A DNA stretch of 64,000 bases from Megaustenia siamemsis (lineage: Eukaryota > Mollusca > Gastropoda > Stylommatophora > Ariophantidae). The position numbers and the translations under genes are program-made. The notes under the pieces are model-generated. The model ran no database searches. It was not told the DNA's origin and saw only the letters and a list, made by a program, of their open reading frames with translations. How positions within the stretch are numbered: the stretch's first letter is position 1; every line of letters begins with the position of its first letter. Shown here piece after piece: positions 54,450 to 64,000 of this stretch. The stretch lies in the NCBI GenBank assembly GCA_032433765.1, contig JAVIAB010000073.1:65838205-65902204 (forward strand), read 5' to 3'.

Positions 54450-56993
54450 ATAGTCAACATTTTACATTCTTATGAAAATTTGGAAAAAATACAAACACAT
54501 AGAAATTTAAGCGAAGAAGAAGACATTGACACTATTTACCAAGAGCTGGAAATGACCATGGAACAGTGTAAATCCCGAGAAATAACTATTATATTAGGGG
54601 ATTTCAATGCAAAAGTAGGAACAGCTAAACTGCAAATTGTGATTGGAGGACACTGCCTTGGAGAGACGAATAACAGAGGGGATAGATTGGGCAAAGACAC
54701 AGTAAATGATTATAGGTAACACCTGGTTCATGCAACACCCTAGACAACTCTGGACATAGCAAGGCCCAGACAACAAAGTACACAATCAAATTGATTTTAT
54801 TGACAGGGAAGATTCAGGAATGGTCTAACATCTGTTAAAACAAGGCCAGGAGCAGATTTCAATAGTGACCATGTACCAGTATTTTGAAATATGAGAATAA
54901 AACTGTGAAAGAAACAGAAATCCCCAAGAAATATGAATTTAGAACTATGTATGCTTAGAGTAGATAGACAGATGAGTGATAAGTACAGTATGATCATACA
55001 AAATACATTTAATGCTGTTGAGATACAGAACATCAAGGAGCAGTAGGAAATGTTCAAATAATCAATTCAACAAACATCAAAAGAAGTGACTAAAAGAATC
55101 AACAAAAAGAAATGGGTGACAGAAGAAATACTAGAACTAAAAAATGAAAGATTAAAACATTAGAAAAAGGAAAGGACATAAAAAATATCGCACAAAGAGA
55201 TAAAAAAAAAATGCAAAGAAGCTAATGAAGGATAGTTAAAGAAGAAATGTAAAAACAACAAAAGAAAGACTCAAAATTTATGCACGATCAGTTAAATGAA
55301 TTAAGAGGAAGAAAAGAAGTCAAAGTTTCAGGATGTGTGAAATCAAAAGAACGAAATATAATAATGGGACAGGAAAAGATAATAGAAAGATGGACAGAAT
55401 ATCAGTCAACTTTATGATGATGAAAGATCAGAGCTAAACAATTCAAACAAAGACACAGGACCACCAATAATGCAGAGTGAAGTGGAGGCAATTCAACACT
55501 TGAAAAGAGGCAAAACTCCAAGTCCTGACAATATAACAATTGAAGAGATAAATGGATTAGGAGAGCTGGGGGTACAAGTAATAACAAAACTATTCAATGA
55601 TTTATAAAACATTGAAATACAATACCCAAAGATCTACTAAAATCTATCTTTGTAGCTATACAGAAGAAGTCAGGCGCCACTGATTGTGAAGGCCATGGTA
55701 CTATAAGTCTCATGAGCTTTGTGATGAAAATATTACTAAGAATCATCATGAGATGTGTAAGGAACAAAATAACACCAGAAATAAGTGAGGGACAATGTGG
55801 ATTTAATGAAGGAAAGGGCACCAATAATGCAGTACACATTCTGAGAACATTGATAGAAATAGCTATTGAGGTAAAAAAGATCTATATATGTGCTTTATAG
55901 ACTATATGAAGGCTTTTGATAAAGTAAAGCATGTGGAAGTAATCAATTTACTTGATTAGATAATGGGAAGAAGAGAAATTAAACATTGATGGCAAGGATA
56001 TAAGAATCATAAAAAAACATGTACTGGCAACAAACAGCAGCTATGCGAATTAGAAACTAAACATTACAGTTCCAATATATAAAACAAGGAGTCAGACAAG
56101 ACTGTGTTCTGTCACTGGATTTGTTTTCACTTTACAGTGAAAATATTATGAGATCAATAGTAGATATAAAAGGAATTTAAGTCAATGGTCACAACATAAA
56201 CAAATTGCGATATGCAGATGACACAGTCTTAATAGCAGAGACAGAGAATGAACTACAAGAAATGATAGACATTATTGTAAAAGAAAGCAACAAAAAGGGT
56301 CTCAGTCTGAATAGTAAGAAAACAGAAGTAATGGTCATATCGAAGAAACAATCATCACCATCATGCAGCATAAAAATAAATAAGACAAATATGAAACAGG
56401 TGCAAAGCATCAAATACTTGGGCACAATAATGATATCAAATGGAAGATCCACCACAGAAATATAAAGCAGAATAGCTCAGGCCAAAATAGCATTTCAGAA
56501 AATGAAAAATGTCTTATGCAACACATCTATGTCAATAGAAGTGAGAAAAGAGTTCATCTGTTCTATATAGAGCCCATTCTGTCCTATGGAAGTGAATCTT
56601 TGACAGTAGACAAACAAATGAAAAGATAATTAAAGGCCACAGAGATGGAATTTTTCAGAAGAATGTTGAAAGTTCCCTGGACAGCTAAAAACACCAATGA
56701 GGAAATTCACAAAGAGGTCAACACAAAGAGGAAGCTCATAAGAAACATCAGAAAGAAATAATCAATATTTTTTGGACACATCATGAGAAGAGGAAAGTTG
56801 GAATACAAAGGTTACAACCGGCAAAATACAGAGAAAGAGAGTTCAAGGACGACAAAGAGAGAAAATACTAGATAGCATAGTGTCATGGCATGGAAAACAG
56901 TGAACAACAAAATTGATACGATGCACGGTGGATAGAAGTTTCTGGAAGGACATGATCGCCTACACCAACCAGTATGGCACATGATGATGATGC
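54450..56993 (+). mobile_element. RTE-like LINE subfamily A, long decayed copy
   Basis: Endonuclease pieces: REITIILGDFNAKVG and, frameshifted, PGADFNSDHVPV. Reverse transcriptase pieces follow: GKTPSPDNI-like, ISEGQCGFNEGKGTNNAVHI, INKLRYADDTVLIAETENEL, KKTEVMVISKKQ and IKYLGTIMISNGRSTTEI, and the C-terminal end near DMIAYTNQYGT with a GATGATGAT tail. Endonuclease followed by a reverse transcriptase with no RNase H fits the RTE clade. Many stops; inactive. Confidence 0.85.
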
Positions 56994-57430
56994 AAGAAAA
57001 CCAAACTTGGAATATTCACCTCAAACATATTATCCACATTAACCTATACATGTGAAAGCTGGAAAACATCAAAAAGATATTGAAAAAAACTAAATGCTTT
57101 TGAAGACAAATGGCTAAGAAAAATACTCTGTGTATAATGGAATGAATTCAAGACTAATATTAAAATAAGAGAACTGGCCATGCAACCAAAGATCTCGACT
57201 TCAATTAAGGAAAGACGATGGACAAATGTTGGACATATGTTGAAAAGAGACAACAAGAGAATTCCAAAACAGACTCCTCTATGGGAAACATGAGGATACA
57301 GAAAAAGCGGAAGACCTAAAGAGACTAAAAAGAATGTTTATAAGAGAAGCAAAATTGGCAGGCATAGACTCATTAGATAAGATTAAACATCTGCCCAGAA
57401 TAGAGATGGGTGGCAAAAAATATTACAAGC
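56994..57430 (+). mobile_element. LINE subfamily C, decayed 3' fragment
   Basis: Related to the minus copy at 38470-39135: CESWKTSKRY-like, NAFEDKWLRKILCI, and a KERRWTNVGHMLKRDNKRI-like segment. Many frameshifts. Confidence 0.65.
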
Positions 57431-57610
57431 TCTATGCAATTTCAATGTCTTATTCAAAATAATTTACTCTTTCAAATTTGTGTCAGTTGATACATTTATA
57501 GCTCTTACATCTGTTGTAACATTAAAAACAAATTTCTTGTACTTGGATGTAGATATTACTTTGCTCTGTTATTTTATTATATTTCTTACACCATTCTCAT
57601 GATATATTAT

Positions 57611-57829
57611 TAAAAAAGTAAAGAGCCCCCGTCACGCCAAGTGGCGTATAGGGAATATGGTGTTAGTGACCATAAATTTTACAGACTTTCAGCACATGAT
57701 TTTTGGGGTAATATGGTTGGTATTACGCCCGTGCCGCTTTACTTTCCCAGAAAAAAATCAGGTACCCATTTAAGGCAGGGTGAACCCAGAAACCATCGGT
57801 TGGGATCAAACCCTATCTTTTGTCCTTTT
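57611..57829 (-). mobile_element. tRNA-derived SINE, family 1, 5'-truncated
   Basis: It has the same body and tail as the other family 1 copies but stops just past the B box, so the A box is missing. TGATATATTAT (57600-57610, 57830-57840) flanks it. It ends 110 bp upstream of exon 9. Confidence 0.9.
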
Positions 57830-57939
57830 TGATATATTATGATATCTTCTTATCATATCACAATGAACATATCTCATCATACCATATGCAATATATGTAG
57901 ATTGATGTTGATAATTTATTGTACTTTTTTTAAAAATAG

Positions 57940-58138
57940 CTGATTGACATTGATTTACCTCCGGATGCATCATTTATAGTAAGGGATGGAAAAACAGTGT
58001 TTAGCAGTGTCCTTGCAGTTTACACTGGATCATTCAAGGGCAATGGTATAGTTCTTTCAACTGGCAGATACTTATACATTGCATTGCACACTGTAGGAGG
58101 AAGCAATCATCGTGGCTTGAAGATCCGTTACATGCAAG
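57940..58138 (+). CDS. Exon 9 of mosaic gene: second half of CUB-like domain 2
   Basis: The acceptor is TTTAAAAATAG and the donor GTACTT. It reads LIDIDLPPDASFIVRDGKTV, then VLAVYTGSFKG, then IVLSTGRYLYIALHTVGG and RGLKIRYMQ. The order strand, D.DG turn, G-x-F, S.G.YLYI.L.T, and a terminal G-[LF]-x-[IL]-x-Y motif follows the CUB plan without cysteines. It enters in phase 0 and leaves in phase 1. A truncated SINE ends about 110 bp upstream. Confidence 0.85.
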
Positions 58139-58439
58139 GTACTTAGTGATAAAGTGTTGATAGAGTGTTCAGTCTGTTGATTATTGAGATACGATATAAA
58201 TCAGTCATTTTACAGATTGCTAAGGAATGAATACATTTTTACATATGAGAGAAGATGAGCAAGATTTGTTAGTGAGAGGTCAGCAAGAAAATAAGATACC
58301 AAATAAATAAAAATTTCTTCTAGAGGAAAAATGGTCTCTATTACAGTTATTCTTACCATTTTTAGTGTTTTCATGAGACACCTTATTACTGCCACATGTA
58401 CTGCAGTGTAATCCCATGTTTTGTTAATCTTCTTTTTTT

Positions 58440-59010
58440 GGTGTAATCACAATTAGTTTCACTTGCGCCACTTAAGTGGTGTAATCATAAATAGTTTCAC
58501 TTGTGCCACTTCAGTGGTATAATCATAATTAGTTTCACTTGTGCCACTTCACTGGTGTAATCATAATTAATAATAAATGAATATTATTATAGAGGGAAAC
58601 TTCCGAGGCGATAATCAGCGAATCAATTCAGAGGAAGAGTTTGAGTATGGTTAGCTGAGTGGCAGTGTTCCCTAGAGTTTGGCTTTTCGTGGCAAGGCAC
58701 TGTGCCACTGAGTACGGGTTTGATCCTGCTTTGGTCCATATTTTTTTCTGTTGTTGATTATTTGTCAATTTTTCCGAGTGCTGTAAACATACCTCTTCCT
58801 CTGAATTAATCATAATTAGTTTCACTTGTGCCACTTCACTGGTGTAATCATAATTAGTGTTTCACTTGCGCCACTTCACTGGTGTAATCATATTTAGTTT
58901 CACTTGCTCCACTTCACTGGTGTAATCATAATTAGTTTCACTTGAGCCACTTCAGTGGTGTAATGATAATTAGTTTCACTTGCGCCACCTCACTGGTGTA
59001 AATATAATTT
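58440..59010. repeat. 38-bp-scale tandem repeat interrupted by a tRNA-like element
   Basis: Units of GGTGTAATCATAATTAGTTT followed by CACTTGYGCCACTTCA repeat on both sides of an insertion (58440-58585 and 58806-59010). The centre is occupied by the element at 58625-58807. The unit is unrelated in sequence to the 38-bp satellite of intron 1. Confidence 0.88.
58625..58807. mobile_element. tRNA-like sequence bounded by 15-bp inverted repeats
   Basis: AATTCAGAGGAAGAG (58625-58639) and its exact reverse complement (58793-58807) enclose a + strand tRNA-like sequence with A box TTAGCTGAGTGGCAG and B box GGGTTTGATCCTG. Their spacing is long, as in tRNAs with a large variable arm (Leu/Ser type). It interrupts a tandem array. 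It could be a SINE with terminal palindromes or a MITE that captured a tRNA-like segment. Confidence 0.6.
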
Positions 59011-60544
59011 GTTTGACTCAAGCCGAAGATGTAACACAGCAGAAATGAAAATTTATCCATGTTCTATAGTCTTTGCTTGTTAATCATAAAGCTTTTCACA
59101 GGATATACACTGTATCTCGATACATGTCCATGTTTTGGATGAGCCTCTTAACATCAGCTAGGGAGCTGATTCTTGCTGACACTGACTTTTGCATAATTGT
59201 TCTTAGTGGTGCTCTAGGTCACCCTTTTTTTGTTAGTAAAGTAGCCTTTATTTGTTCTTATTTTGGACTTCCGGTTGGTGGGTGGGCAAGATGGCCACCT
59301 AATTAAATTAGGCTCAGGACTGGTGGCTTTGTACTGCAGTTTCTTTTCAAAATTATTCTTTTTTGTTTGGATTTTTGTTTGCAAAGATATTAGTGGTCTA
59401 GTAACACTCATCGACTGCAAGTCAATTCAGATTCAGTGCCAGTGCACGGAGAACTTTCATGCTGTAGTCGATGACCATTGATTAAAGGGGAATGGTGCCC
59501 AGTACTAGTCTGTGTTCAATTGCAAATTCGCCACCAGCTGCACTGCAGTTGTTTTGTGTTTATCACTGAAGTGAAGGCCTTACCTTATTTGTTGGAACAG
59601 TATTTCTTTGGGCATGCTAACTGACCACAAAGTCCATGCAGATTCAGCGCTGGCACATGGAGATCTTGTCACTAGTGATGACCGTTACATTGATCCAAAA
59701 GAATTCCTCATTAGCTGCGTACATTTATTCAGAATGCAACATGTTCGTAAACACATCTTCTTTTTGTAGGCACACAGGATGAACCAGATCCATTTTTCAT
59801 CTTTCAATTCTTCAGTTTCTTAATTTATACATTTATTTCCCTCCCAATTTTTGCCTGCTCTGAAGAATTAAGAACTAGCTTTCAGTTAATCTCATTGCAT
59901 ATCATGTCATAAGAACGTGCATTTTTTAATTTCCGTTTTAAGTTGCAGTGTTTGAAAGTCAGACAATTTGTATTATTGTTTTCTGTTATTACCTTTCCAA
60001 ACTCTGTGTACTCGATAATCTTTTTTTCACATCTGGATCAGCAGAAAAGCACCAGACTCTGAATTGACCAATAACTTTAGGGACATGAAGCCAGTGCAAT
60101 AACTACTTCATGAAACAGTATATTCATATGTGAGTGAATACTTTGAACACATTTGAAGCAGTATTATGATATTACAACAATGTTTGTGGTATTTATATAG
60201 TTTGGGAGTCTGAAAACCAACAAAACCCATGCTATATAATAAATATGGAACAGAGCAAAATATATATGTGTAGCTTTAGACACATTTCCATTCTATCTCT
60301 CTTAAATGTTCTATATCTGCATTCTTACAAAGTTACCTAGTATAAGAAAAATGCAACTAGGTTAACATACTAGATTTTTTCCACAATTTCCATGTACAGG
60401 TATAAATATAAAAACTACTTTTGAAAAATAAATATGTTAGTTTGCTTAGTTTGGTTAGATAGTTTGAGACACATTTTAAAGAATTTAAATACTTGTTCTA
60501 TTTATAATATAAAAGGTTTAATTCTATTTACAGTACTTACACAC
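59011..60544. other. Intron 9, middle, no recognised gene
   Basis: 59080-59225 may be a decayed LINE piece on the minus strand. Otherwise AT-rich with no recognised feature. Confidence 0.4.
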
Positions 60545-61794
60545 TTCTTACATCTACAGTATACTTTTCTGAAGAGTGAATTTTCTTCAGCAGTTCTTCT
60601 TTGGATCCCAATTTTGTGGTAAATTCTTGACAAGTCGTATTACAGTTTTTCAACATTGCAAGTATAGCTCAAGTGGTTCCTAAACTCATGTAGGGCTTTT
60701 GGGATGGCCATATCATATTCACAGAAAAGAAAACTCTCTTCACTGAAGCATTACTTCCAGGAAGACACAGGGACAGTTCAGTGAGCTTCTGGAGTTCTGC
60801 AGATAGATTCATTCTTTCAGAGAAGAGTTTAAAAACTTTGCACCATTTTGAACCAAAAATGGCATTTTCTTCATTCCACTTTGCTATTTTTTTTCTGACA
60901 TCACATACTGCTTCAAGAAAGAAATTTTGTCAAGCAAATTATCTACATTCAATTCTTCATCTAAATTTAAAGAAAAATAATGAGCAGTTTCTTCAAATTT
61001 CTCCCATTCTGGAGGTGATCTCAATAGTATAGATTACATAGTTTTGTTACCTTGTGAATGAACAATCCAAGCACTGAAATATTGAACGGTATTTTTATAA
61101 AATTCACAAGAAACACTGAGAAATTTTGTTGTGGAGTAGAGCCAATTTTCTTCTAAAGAAGCTAGAAGTTGTTTAACTGATAATGGAATGAACCTCTTTT
61201 CTTCCCTACAGTTCAATTTTTCAATTAAACTGAATACTTCTAAGGTTACATCCTTGCTTTCAATTTTTATTTTCGTGTCTTGAAAAAGTTGCTTGAGCAA
61301 AATACATGCACAGCGAAGTGCAAGGATCACTAACTCACTTCTTTAACATCACTGGACACTCTTGTTCAGAGAGGAAGAATGATTTAAATGCAGAGTACAT
61401 TTCACAGATTTTTCTGATTGTAGTTCAGTATCTTTTTATATTTCTGTCCAACAAACTCACAGAACTCTTTATGTTTTTCCACTCTGACACTAAATATATG
61501 AAAATAGCCATATACCTTCACAATTCCTTCCATTCTCATGCATTTGAAAGAGAACAATTACTGCTGGAGTAGACCTAGAGCATAGCAATAAAAATATAAA
61601 TGCATACTGCTGTATTTTTTTTTATGGCGTGTTTAATAGCCATGGAGTGTTATTGTTAACTTAAAACCATACTAATAATAAATATGGAAAATCCAGAGAT
61701 ATCTGGGAACATTTTCTGAAATCAGGAGCAATCCGAGGATAAGGAACTAAATCTGGGGACTTGTCCTGGAATCTGGTGACGTTTGGTAACCTTA
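60545..61794 (-). mobile_element. Decayed hAT transposon related to the one at 28028
   Basis: Minus-strand pieces match the intact copy: LCLPGSNASVKRVFFSVN against LCLPGTNAATERVFSLMN, EFTTKLGSKEELLKKIHSSE against the KKDILQKIHSSE end, and VFSLIEKLNCREEKRFIPLS against VFEVIDSINRLK. The right end reads TAAGGTTACC on the minus strand, a mutated TAAGGTGACC terminus, followed by CCAGATTCCAGGACAAG-type subterminal sequence. The N-terminal half is deleted or unrecognisable and the left terminus was not found. Confidence 0.75.
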
Positions 61795-62348
61795 AACTAG
61801 GATGTTTCAGCTTAGACTTAAAGAAATCAATTTTTTATATATTTTTTTTCTGCAGCTCTACTTGCTGCCTCACATAGTATTTTATATCTGTACTTATCTC
61901 CTGAAACATCTTAGTTGATTACCTTTTTTTTTTTTTATCTAATCCAGCCTTTCTACCTTTCCACTACTATAGTTTGTATTTCATGTGTATTCCTGTCATG
62001 CAGTAACCACTCAGTATCTCCTTACTTAATCTTTATTATATAGTCACGAGTATACATTCATATTTTATGTTTTTGTGAGACTGAAGATTTTAATCTATAA
62101 GAATGTTCACAGTTAAATTTATGTAGTTATTGGAAGATAAAAGAAAGGTTGAAACTGAAAGGAGTTGATTCTAACACCTTATCTTGTTTTAGTTTTATTA
62201 ATGGCTGCTGAAACAAGATGTTCATGTTAATCATAACTTGTTAAGTGAATAACTCTCAAGCTCATCGGTTATTTACAAATACAGTTAAAGTGGTTTCATG
62301 GTCATTGTAATTTTTCCATGCTTTTTTTTTTTTTTTTATTCTTTTAAG
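61795..62348. other. Intron 9, end
   Basis: AT-rich with T-runs (61927-61938, and 62322-62338 just before the exon 10 acceptor). Nothing else was recognised. Confidence 0.55.
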
Positions 62349-62518
62349 GTTGTGGAGGAAGTACAAATCAATCTACAGGATATATTAATTCTCCTGGTTA
62401 CTTAGTGTCACCTTACCCAAATAGTGTGACATGTAACTGGATTGTAACTGTACCTGAGGCAAAAGCTGTCACCATTCTCTTTACTAGTTTGGATGTTCAT
62501 GTATCAGACACTATACAG
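62349..62518 (+). CDS. Exon 10 of mosaic gene: first part of CUB domain 3
   Basis: The acceptor is ATTCTTTTAAG after a long T run; the donor is GTAGAG. It reads GCGGSTNQSTGYINSPGYL, then SPYPNSVTCNWIVTVPEAK and AVTILFTSLDVHVSDTIQ. This is a canonical CUB start with CGG, G.I.SPGY, YPN...C.W.I and the F.SLD strand. It leaves in phase 0, later in the domain than in CUB 1 and 2. The completing exon is not visible before 64000. Confidence 0.94.
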
Positions 62519-62868
62519 GTAGAGTTGGCAATCATCACCTTCATGGGACATTCCAACTTAATAGAATAACTATGAGCAATGCAAAATGGTTCTCTTTGTT
62601 TTATTAACAAAATGTTTTGCATAGGATGTATTATTTTTTTTCAAAAAGTGTGTAAATCATAAAAAAGTAAGATATCACTTAGTAGGAGATATTTCAATTA
62701 AAAATGTTGGCATTGGTCTACTTATACAAATTAAACAATTACAATATTCTTTGCTTGCCATTAGCATAAAAAAGTCACTAATTCTATTTATCTTTACTAA
62801 CATACTTTACAGCTATTTCTTTTTAAGCCTAGATTGCGATACCTATCTGTGGCAGATGTGTTTACGAT

Positions 62869-63117
62869 CATCAGCATCATGTGCCATACCGGTTGGCATA
62901 GGCGATCATGTCCTTCCACAATCTTCTATCTACAGTGCATTTATCAGTTCTGTTCTTGACTGTTTTCCATGCCATGACACCAAGCTATCTAGTATTTTCT
63001 CTTTGTCATCCGCGATCTCTCTTTCCTTTTATTTTAGCCAGTTGTAACCAAGTATTCTAACTTTCCTCTTCTCATGATGTACCCGAATGATGTTGATTGT
63101 TTCTTTCCTATGTTTTT
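62869..63117 (-). mobile_element. RTE-like LINE subfamily A, short 3' fragment
   Basis: The reverse complement matches the 3' ends of the copies at 10246 and 54450 (GAAGGACATGATCGCCTA, then ATGGCACATGATGCTGATG). The 12-bp duplication TGTGTTTACGAT (62857-62868, 63118-63129) flanks it. Confidence 0.9.
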
Positions 63118-63129
63118 TGTGTTTACGAT

Positions 63130-64000
63130 AGCGTATTAAAAATTACTACCACTTAATTGTAACATCAGGAGCTCTAAAAATAGGTTTCCTTTGGACTTTT
63201 TGACACACAGCTATGTGTTTCCACTAGGAGAGACACAGGAAACTCAGATTTCTTGTCTCAGTTTAATTTATGACCTGAATCTGGCTGCAGAGGTCGGACG
63301 TGTTGCATTGTCTAACATTATGTTTTGGATGCCGTAAGTCCATCAGTATATTCGGCTACCTCACAGCATTATTCGCTGCATTTTCCAAGTTTGATGTCAC
63401 CTGATGACGTAGGAAATCTCCCAGGTCACAGCAAAAAAAAAAAAAAAAAGAAAAGAAAAAAGGAAAATTTACCAATTTTTTTTTTTAATACGCAAATCTT
63501 TTTGTTTGCATTATATGAGATCATATCTCACGAAATCGGGGAAAAAAAATCCAACATCAGTGAAAACAAATCCTGACTCAGAGGTCGCAAAAAATGGTCA
63601 TTAGGAAGGTGAATCGAAAGGGGAAATGATTGAACATGGTAAAATGTCAAATTTTGAAGAATTTGTGTTTTGATTCAGTAATTTTTTTCTACGGTATCAT
63701 AATCTGTCCTGTGTGTTACCGGGGCCTCATTATGAGGGAAGTAAAGAATAGTGACACTGTGACCTTCCAGGCATGCCGTAAGAGGTTGATCGATGGCTTG
63801 ACAAGCTGTTATTATAAAAAGTATTGTTATGGAAACAGGCCATAGATTTTAGAAGCAGTGATTTTTGCAATATGTGCCACTTTGGCACGCACGGTTTCTG
63901 TTTTTGAGATTGTGGTTCTGCCCTATGTGCCGTCTTCGGCTCTAAAGGACAATAGATAGATAGATAATCTAGGGTTAAGGATAAAGACAAGGGTTTTCTG
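63130..64000. other. Right end of window; possible SINE/LINE tail
   Basis: No CUB-completing exon was found. An A-run is at 63431-63447. At about 63870-63965 a GTGCCACTTTGGCAC hairpin, a TGCCGTCTTCGGCTCTAAAG segment and a terminal (ATAG)n look like the 3' end of a retroposon; the family is not recognised. Confidence 0.35.

Larger units (their letters stand above)
1517..62518 (+). other. Gene span: C-type lectin / LDLa / CUB mosaic protein (both ends outside window)
   Basis: Ten exons with canonical AG/GT borders and fully compatible phases join into one 464-codon open frame. The order is C-type lectin-like domain (exons 1-4), LDL-receptor class A module (exon 5), CUB (exons 6-7), cysteine-free CUB-like domain (exons 8-9) and the first half of another CUB (exon 10). 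The LDLa exon and both CUB exon pairs start and end in phase 1, so they are symmetrical modules, as expected for exon-shuffled extracellular proteins. The signal peptide, the rest of the last CUB and any membrane anchor lie outside the window. Introns are 7.7, 7.8, 20.5, 3.9, 3.6, 3.8, 3.9, 4.2 and 4.2 kb. Inferred role: extracellular recognition or adhesion. The architecture is seen; the function is inferred from the families. Confidence 0.88.

Noticed and set aside
63771..63777. 7-nt exon between CCAG and GTAAG after exon 10
   Set aside because: Seven bases would break the phase-0 frame and give no CUB residues; likely chance.

Overview
This is nuclear DNA from an animal: AT-rich, intron-heavy and dense with repeats. 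The C-type lectin/LDLa/CUB gene and the mix of RTE-like LINEs, tRNA-derived SINEs, hAT and IS630/Tc1-type transposons suggest a lophotrochozoan, most likely a gastropod mollusc. That taxonomic call is inference. There is no prokaryotic gene organisation.

One host gene spans almost the whole window on the + strand. I assembled ten coding exons by matching splice sites, phases and protein motifs: 1517-1544, 9267-9348, 17146-17240, 37710-37934, 41817-41912, 45498-45634, 49453-49660, 53557-53708, 57940-58138 and 62349-62518. A candidate 9-nt microexon lies at 23529-23537. All junctions are phase-compatible and the reading frame is open for 464 codons. The product reads as a C-type lectin domain, an LDL-receptor class A module, a CUB domain, a cysteine-free CUB-like domain, and the start of a third CUB domain. 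Both ends of the gene lie outside the window. It is probably a secreted or membrane-anchored pattern-recognition or adhesion protein.

Everything else is intronic or upstream repeat. Region 1-1420 holds an 18-bp-scale repeat with 180-bp higher-order periodicity and three copies of a CCCGACACG-type module around a tRNA-like sequence. Intron 1 is about 81% a 38-bp satellite (2421-8687) with 1216-bp higher-order repeats. Intron 2 holds a 5'-truncated RTE-like LINE (11353-14521) split by a 1.6-kb ORF-bearing retroposon (12048-13645), plus SINEs. The 20-kb intron 3 holds a complete DD83E IS630/Tc1-type transposon (18268-20379, TA duplications), RNase H LINE debris, a 39-bp array open in several frames (25060-26350), a complete hAT element (28028-30496, 8-bp duplications), a foldback element (31910-32370), a second copy of the ORF-bearing retroposon (33151-34716) and more LINE pieces. 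Introns 4-9 are each 3.6-4.2 kb and hold decayed LINEs, three further copies of a minus-oriented tRNA-derived SINE, a decayed relative of the hAT, and a 38-bp tandem array interrupted by a tRNA-like hairpin element.

The most unusual item is the ORF-bearing retroposon. It has two long copies and one partial copy, 11-bp target duplications, 5' truncation and a CATAAC-type 3' tail. It carries an open frame for two tandem cysteine-rich extracellular-type modules instead of a reverse transcriptase.
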